From positions 161,741-225,740 of the forward strand of contig NMRB01000303.1 of assembly GCA_002633025.1 (NCBI GenBank): 64,000 bases of DNA, given 5' to 3'. How positions within the stretch are numbered: the stretch's first letter is position 1; each line of letters opens with the position of its first letter. Made by a program: the position numbers and the translations under genes. Under the pieces are notes generated by a model. It ran no database searches. It saw only the letters and a program-made list of their open reading frames with translations, and had not been told where the DNA came from. Below are positions 58,335 through 64,000 of this stretch, in pieces. Source of the stretch: Notospermus geniculatus (lineage: Eukaryota > Nemertea > Pilidiophora > Heteronemertea > Lineidae).

Positions 58335-59807
58335 TCCTGGTATTAGTGGAAAGTTTCAAATTCTGTAGGTATTTATGGAACTCGGCAATAAAAGGTGTCC
58401 TCAGTTTCATACTGAGGGATCCAACTGCAACATCTTCAGCGCCGCTAACAAACAATTGTGATGTCCCCCAAAGTTCACTTCCAAATAACAGGAATTCACC
58501 ACCAGCGTTCTGTTTCTTAATTGCCTTTAAGAGTCCATTGACGTCCTTGTTGTCAGCAAATACAATTACGACCTTGGCCTGGGGGCGCTGTCTCAGGCGT
58601 TCTAAGATTTGTAAGTAGTTGCCGTGTGTAATGAACTCATGGCTGGCAGTAACACAGATGCCTTCAAGCTCCGCTTGGCGCAGGAATTCTGCCACACCGT
58701 TCTTTCCGTAACTAGTGGGAGCTTGGATCGTCTGTACGTACTTCCATGACATTTGCTTCAGAAGCCTTATCATTGCCTTGACTTGTTTGGCGTCTGAAGG
58801 AACAGTGCGGAGAAAATAGGGATATACAGCTTTGTTGGAAAGTTCTGTGGAGGTTGCAGCGTAACTGACTTGTGTAATCCTAAGAGGCGTCAAGATCTCT
58901 GCTATTGAAATGGTCGTATAATTGCCTTTAAGAGTCCATTGACGTCCTTGTTGTCAGCAAATACAATTACGACCTTGGCCTGGGGGCGCTGTCTCAGGCG
59001 TTCTAAGATTTGTAAGTAGTTGCCGTGTGTAATGAACTCATGGCTGGCAGTAACACAGATGCCTTCAAGCTCCGCTTGGCGCAGGAATTCTGCCACGCCG
59101 TTCTTTCCGTAACTAGTGGGAGCTTGGATCGTCTGTACGTACTTCCATGACATTTGCTTCAGAAGCCTTATCATTGCCTTGACTTGTTTGGCGTCTGAAG
59201 GAACAGTGCGGAGAAAATAGGGATAGACAGCTTTGTTGGAAAGTTCTGTGGAGGTTGCAGCGTAACTGACTTGTGTAATCCTAAGAGGCGTCAAGATCTC
59301 TGCTATTGAAATGGTCGTATCACTTGCACTGGAAGCGACGTAGCCTTCAACGGTGTCTGGATGTATTTTAATGCTTGTTGCAGGATCTCTAAGGTCCAGT
59401 TTGCCGCTATGGTAATTTGCTACGATTCCCTTGCCTCTCGAGACGCTGGAGCAGTCATCGAAGCCGAGTGCTCCGAGGGTGACATTGTTCAGCCACGTTT
59501 GTTTATCAGTCTTCAGTCTGCCAACAGCAAAAGCGAATGCTTCGATGAGCTGGGCGTATTCTGTCCTAACCGGGCCACACATAGCGTTGGTAGCATCGGC
59601 GTGGATAGAGAAGAGTCCAGTGATATGGATGTTTCCAGGAATGTACAAGAACTGGGTTGCTCCCTTCAGTGTGATGCAGTTGCCACAACCGGTAGCTGGG
59701 CATTTCGATGTTGGAACGGTTGGAAGCACATTAGTTCTTGTCGCGTCATACATCTTAATGTCAGCTGGACGCCACTGGGTGAACTTGCCTTTCTCAAAGA
59801 CACCAAC
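57937..59807 (-). pseudogene. Receptor B exon 6: linker plus VFT2, frameshifted by a 401-bp tandem duplication
   Basis: The linker VPTSKCPATGCGNCITL and VFT2 read well from 59807 to about 58920, then a direct copy of 58920-59320 begins again. Because 401 is not a multiple of 3, the frame ends at 58902 and a second frame resumes. Without the extra unit the exon would be 1470 nt (490 codons), matching receptor A exon 6. Confidence 0.8.
58519..59320. repeat. 401-bp tandem duplication within receptor B VFT2
   Basis: Units 58519-58919 and 58920-59320 differ at only a few positions. Near-identity and an exon-breaking length make a very recent event or an assembly overlap likely. Confidence 0.9.
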
Positions 59808-60008
59808 CTAGAAATACAGATAGTTTGCATTAGAACACCAGGATTCAGAGGAATGGGGGATTCTGAGGGTATCCTAGGAACCAACCGAAAGAGATTGCGG
59901 ATGGTGGCTCTCTTGTCTTTAAATCAGTCCAAGATCCGAACAGCTACCACGACATGTTCACCGCATTATCTGGCAGGTTTAAATTGTAATTTGCAAAATA
60001 TCACTTAC

Positions 60009-63000
60009 CCTTTGTGTAGAGAAGACGCCAGATGGTCTCTTGTTGAAGTTCCAAACGTCATAGCTCGGCTGTCCAATCTCTCCAGTAGGAGTAAAGAAAG
60101 TCCTTTTTGGCGCATTGTAGGGTTCCTCGAGGTAGGACGCCCAAGCGAAAAGCCTTTCTTCCTTCGCGAATGTGATATCGACCTTCAGCAAGTAGTCTCG
60201 GAAAAAGGTCTCTCCAGTCATGTCAAGGAGGGCTTGGCAAGCTCCACTGGCTTGAGTGGGACACTTGGCCTTGCGGGCCATCTTCAAAGCCCTGGCGTAA
60301 GTATAGACGGCATCCATGGCGGAGAGAACGTACTGGTTCTGGACGTACGATTTTCTCTTCTCATCCTGGGTCAAGAGCTTACAGTCTGGATATGTCTTGT
60401 ACGGATCGTACGTCACTCCCTTAAGCTTACACTTGTTCACACTCATGTACCACTCCTTGAAGAACGGATTCTTGGGGTTATTCTCATCTATTCGCATCCA
60501 GTGATCCTGAAATTCTGGGGTTCGTCGTGAAGATGGAGAAAGGGCGATGTAGCCCCTTGTGTAGGTGTTCAAGGTGCCGAATTCACGACTATTGCCGATG
60601 GTGTCGGAGAAGAACCACTGAAGCTTCCCAGCGTCTTTTACCAACGGGGCAAGCTGCATCAAGTCAAAGGCGGTTTGTGGTAATCCAATGTAGAGTACAC
60701 CTGTTATTTGAGCGTCAAGTAAGGTGGTGAAAACAGATCTTAACTTTGTTGAGTCCTTCTCGTGCATCGCAACAGGAATGACTGCACGGACACAGATCCC
60801 ATTTTGACTTGCAAGTCTCAGGAACTCGGACTGGCCAGATTTCCCGTACGTCTCGTCGGTGTAGACCAAACCAATGTATAACCAGTTCAACTTCTTCAGC
60901 ACTTCGATGAAGACCTAACAGAAAAAGAAGAAAGTTCAGACAGGAATTTGATTGCGTGAGATGGTGAATCCCCTAGGAAACCCCAGAGACGAGACTTGGT
61001 AACGTACTGGGTGTTTGGTGTCAGCTCAAAATTATCTGTTTTGGGGACGGATGTAAGGGTACACAGTATAGCTCGACAATTCCTCAGTTTCATTGAGCTC
61101 AACCTGAAGCGGCATTGTGCAGTGTCAGGCCTAGGATGGTGAAATAAGAACGAACCTGGATTTGCACCCGGTCTCTCGGAATGGTTCTCATGAAGTATGG
61201 ATAGACGTTTTTGTCGCCGAGATCCAAGGCACTGGAAGCGTATGATATGATTGGCGTCTTGAATGCAGTGAGCCAATCAGCTACCGACTTGGTGACATAA
61301 CTGAAGGTTGACCCAATCACACCTGGAAGTAGATAGAATGGGAACCAATGGAAAAGATGGGAGCACTAGTCGGTTGCTCGCAAATGGAGTGGAGCATTGT
61401 TGTACATCTGGAGCAGAAACGATTCTTTCGGTGAGTACCCTGGTATGATCGAGTGACCAGTTTTCGGGGTAGAACAGTTTTCGTGGTACTCCCGTTTTTT
61501 CCCGTTTATTCACACGCGCGCCCGCGAGATGTAAACTTTTCCCGCAGATCGGGGACCGTATCTTTTGTCGCATACATTTAGTTCGAGATGGGCCGGAAAA
61601 AAGTGAGTTATTCACAAAAAACACGAACATTTTCGTAATTTAGCCATATAGCATCAAGAAAACCCGTTTTCCATGAAGAAATATGCATGCATTCCTTAGA
61701 AAACGCGCCTAAATCTCGGCGATGATCTGCACCACTGACATGACTGAGATTGCCCCTGATCTGGATAAGTCGGCTGAACTTCACCCCTTATTTGCATATT
61801 GTAATGACGTCGCAACAGTGACCTCATTATAAACGGAATTCTACCGCAGCCGGTAAGCATAGGTCAATGAAATGGAACTAAAAGTAATGGTAATAAACAC
61901 AAATTCCTTGACAGAAAAGTTGTTTTGTGAACAACATATTTAGGAAAATCGATCTTGCCTGATAAATAATTGGGTCTGATGACTGTGATCTATGCATCTG
62001 ATACGGAAATGTCTTATCCACAAACTGGAATTGGAATTTTCACCTTACCGGCCACCATAGATAAGATATGCCCGGTAGTGACGTCATACCACGAAAACTG
62101 GTACATCCGCCGCTCGATGATGGCGACGCGCATTGCTCGGTTTGAGCGTTCGTTTTCAGAAATCCAGCGTGCAACAGCACTACTTTTAACTTCTGAGAGG
62201 TAAATTAATATCTCTATTTTCGATACATACCAAAACAATTACGGACGCAAAGCGAGTAACGCCGCAATGGGGCGGTAAAGTCTTAGTACCACGAAAACCG
62301 GTCACACCATCATAAGGAAATCACCCCTATCCGAATCAGTCAAAGCTATGATCTATGAAAACAACAAAAACTGACCTAGAAGCATCTTGTCCTTACTCTT
62401 CGTACAAAACCTGGCGTTTGAGTAGAAATTTGGGAAGAAGTCCATCACGCTTCTGGTAGCCACTTCTGTTCTACCGCAGGTGTCGTAGGCTCGCATACCT
62501 GGAATGCATGGGAAAGGTGATCGGGACAGTGGTGTATCTTTCCCGTTAGGATATGGGAGCAGCAAGACAGGCCGTCAAATAAAGGAAGAGCACTTGTCAA
62601 TTTCATCAAATGAGGTGGGTTGAGATGCATGACAAGGCTGATGACTAGGCCTGAACATCCTGAGCACTGCAGTTAAGTAGCCTTCATAGCCTAGTGGTTA
62701 TCACATCGGCTAATAGCAAGCGGAAGGTCCCGGGTTCGAATTTCGGACCATATGGGATCAATCATCTCTGGCTCCTCAGTCCGTCGCTGGGACATAAGCA
62801 GTGGTGCCTGGTATCTTGTGTCTTTGCAAGGGCAAGTAAAAGACCCCATCCAAGTGAGGAACGTACCAGGGCCAGTGATGCTATGACTTCCGCCCTGAAT
62901 GGAATCCAATCCAATCCGAACCAATGCAAGGCCCGGCAATTTCAGTGGATAGCAATGTGTAACAGTCACACTGACTTCAACATTGTAGCCATCCAGGTGA

Positions 63001-63585
63001 AGAAGAAGGCGTTTTGAGTGTCTGTTGATTGGAGTGATTCCAATAGAATTCTACGTACCAATCTGTATCCCCGGAACATAGCTGTCAGTGACGGGGTTCC
63101 CGTTCACAATGCCACTCTTCTGATTCAGCCTATTCAACGCCCAAATCACAGCCTCGTAGGATGGTAAAGTTGCTGAAAAAGATGCTGTCATGAGTGGAAG
63201 AATGTGAGATGAGGCGGGAGGTGGGCGACTCCGGACCTTTTCTTGCAGCAAGAAAAAGTCCGGAGCCCCCACCTCTGGGCTTTTGACCATCGTGCTGTGG
63301 ACTTTTTTCTTGATCCAAGTGGAACATAAAGCTTGATGAGTAGGAAACCCTATACGAGAGAGTAGGTAAGCAGTACATACTTGGTGTTGGCTCACCGCAC
63401 GCCTCTCCATTACGCCCAGGTTGGCTCAAGTCGAATATCCCAACCAACATTGCTTTGGCGTTCGGGAAGATGGTAACGGAGTTGCGGTCACTCGGACAGG
63501 TATCCTCGGCAAGGGTGTCTGTGGCAGCATGGCTTGTGGGCGAAGCTAAGATCAATGCTAGGGCCACGAGTGAGTGAAGATACAT
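60009..63585 (-). CDS. Receptor B exons 1-5: signal peptide and VFT1 (intact)
   Basis: Five exons with the same phases as receptor A VFT1 (1, 1, 1, 0, 0), 505 codons, no stops. Motifs: AMLVGIFDLSQPGRNG, SYEAVIWALNRLNQ, MRAYDTCGRTEVATRSVMDF, ISYASSALDLGDKNVYPYFM, TIPRDRVQIQ, WLYIGLVYTDETYGKSG and YVQNQYVLSAMDAVYTYARA. It lies in the same relation to its leader exon as in receptors A and C. Confidence 0.85.
61323..62375 (-). other. Receptor B intron 3
   Basis: About 1.05 kb. Contains three short, dispersed matches to accagttttcgtggtac in both orientations, but no element boundaries I can define. Nothing else recognised. Confidence 0.5.
62683..62930 (+). mobile_element. tRNA-derived SINE in receptor B intron 2
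   Basis: Box A-like atagcctagtggttatcaca and box B-like cgggttcgaatttcgg are followed by a body with ttgcaagggcaagtaaaaga, then ccccatcc. Antisense to the receptor. The body recurs at 63650-63735. Confidence 0.65.
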
Positions 63586-63649
63586 TGTGGCTGGAAGTGG
63601 AAGGGGAAGGCGTCTTCAGCGAATGATAATTGACCTTCGCCTGTCCTTT

Positions 63650-63735
63650 GGTAAGGTACCTTGTACCTGAGTGTCTATGCCAGGGCAAGTAAAAGACCCC
63701 ACACAGGTGAAGAGCAGCCTGTCGTGGATTCCACA
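63650..63735 (+). mobile_element. SINE tail fragment
   Basis: gccagggcaagtaaaagacc, then ccacacaggtgaagag, matches the body of the 62683-62930 SINE without its tRNA-like head. Confidence 0.5.
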
Positions 63736-63797
63736 CCATATAGTATAAGCTTAAAATCCAAAAGGGTCATGAAGCTTCCAAAGGATGCATACATACT

Positions 63798-64000
63798 TAT
63801 GAGCCTACCCTTAGTTCAGCCCTTCTTCCTACCATTTCAGCAGGTACTTCTTTATTGAAGCGTTTCTTCCCGTCCGGCTTTCGTCCTTTTTTGCCAAGAA
63901 CAGCCTTCTTACCCTTTAGAGTATCTTACCGGTATGCTCTGGTTTCGTAGCCCTGCCTTTGCTTGGACTTCTTTCCAATAGCTGGCTTGACATTGTAGAT
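63798..64000 (-). pseudogene. Lys-rich coding-like fragment with one in-frame stop
   Basis: One minus-strand frame reads from the window edge (KPAIGKKSKQRQGYETRAYR), meets a TAA, then continues as LKGKKAVLGKKGRKPDGKKR and on to a second stop at 63798. The basic composition and unbroken frame apart from one stop suggest a decayed gene fragment or the edge of a real exon (a GTAAGA donor coincides with the stop). Not identified. Confidence 0.25.

Larger units (their letters stand above)
47235..63585 (-). pseudogene. Receptor B: five-VFT class C GPCR paralogue, disrupted as assembled
   Basis: Inverted paralogue of receptor A with the same module order and exon structure. Main exons: 63585-63381, 63172-63059, 62498-62376, 61322-61156, 60914-60009 (VFT1); 59807-57937 (VFT2); 56895-55561 (VFT3); 55306-55144 and 54592-53369 (VFT4); 53214-51715 (VFT5); 51430-50941 (start of 7TM). 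A rearranged second copy follows: VFT4 part 50940-50203, VFT5 50045-48546, 7TM 48254-47235. The signal peptide is MYLHSLVALALILASPTSHA, and an acceptor (CTTCCAG) lies 6 bases before the ATG. Damage: a 401-bp frameshifting duplication in VFT2, loss of the VFT3 exon end, a 98-bp frameshifting deletion in the upstream VFT4, and a truncated first 7TM. Removing these on paper would restore exon phases, so decay is recent or partly artefactual. The downstream VFT5 and 7TM exons are intact. Confidence 0.75.

Noticed and set aside
59361-60530. 389-codon plus-strand frame
   Set aside because: Antisense shadow of receptor B VFT1 and VFT2 exons, which have matching splice sites and conserved motifs on the minus strand.
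61439-62310. Element bounded by accagttttcgtggtac-like arms in receptor B intron 3
   Set aside because: Three partial matches in mixed orientation do not give consistent termini.

Overview
This is an animal (metazoan) nuclear window. Genes are split by GT-AG introns, intergenic DNA is rich in TAGGCCTA-type sequence, and palindromic MITEs and tRNA-derived SINEs are common. The gene complement and the GTCCGTCGTC / CACCAGGTGGCG repeat fit a marine invertebrate. An echinoderm or hemichordate, or a lophotrochozoan, is my guess; I cannot name the species. One 38-base N gap, several single Ns and long G/C homopolymers show that it is a draft scaffold.

Left third (1-17.3 kb): the 5' exons of a PPM1D/Wip1-like PP2C phosphatase on the minus strand, then a complete five-coding-exon SPECC1L (cytospin-A) gene of 1102 aa on the plus strand. 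The spaces between and inside them hold nested inverted-repeat elements and a 145-bp-period tandem array.

Right two thirds (21-64 kb): a cluster of class C GPCR genes. Receptor C (21.1-25.4 kb, minus) has the ordinary layout of one Venus-flytrap (VFT) domain plus seven transmembrane helices. Receptor A (28.3-40.1 kb, plus) is the main discovery. Fourteen exons with fully consistent splice phases join into one reading frame of about 2825 aa: a signal peptide, FIVE tandem VFT modules, then a class C 7TM domain. Each VFT module after the first begins with a short Cys-containing linker, and the same linker also opens the 7TM exon. The modules are bounded by phase-0 introns. Receptor B (47.2-63.6 kb, minus) is an inverted paralogue with the same five modules in the same order, converging tail-to-tail on A, but as assembled it is broken by frameshifting duplications, deletions and a rearranged 3' end.

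Both A and B carry an extra partial copy of their VFT5-7TM end, with different breakpoints: a 5001-bp unit in A and a 3.1-kb unit in B. In A the two copies differ almost only at silent sites. That implies selection on both, either because both are used or because the copies are two functional haplotypes stitched in tandem by the assembler. This should be settled first.

Most VFT modules keep the Ser/Thr and Asp positions that bind the amino-acid backbone in metabotropic glutamate receptors. This suggests giant receptors able to sample several amino-acid-like ligand sites on one chain. That last step is inference.
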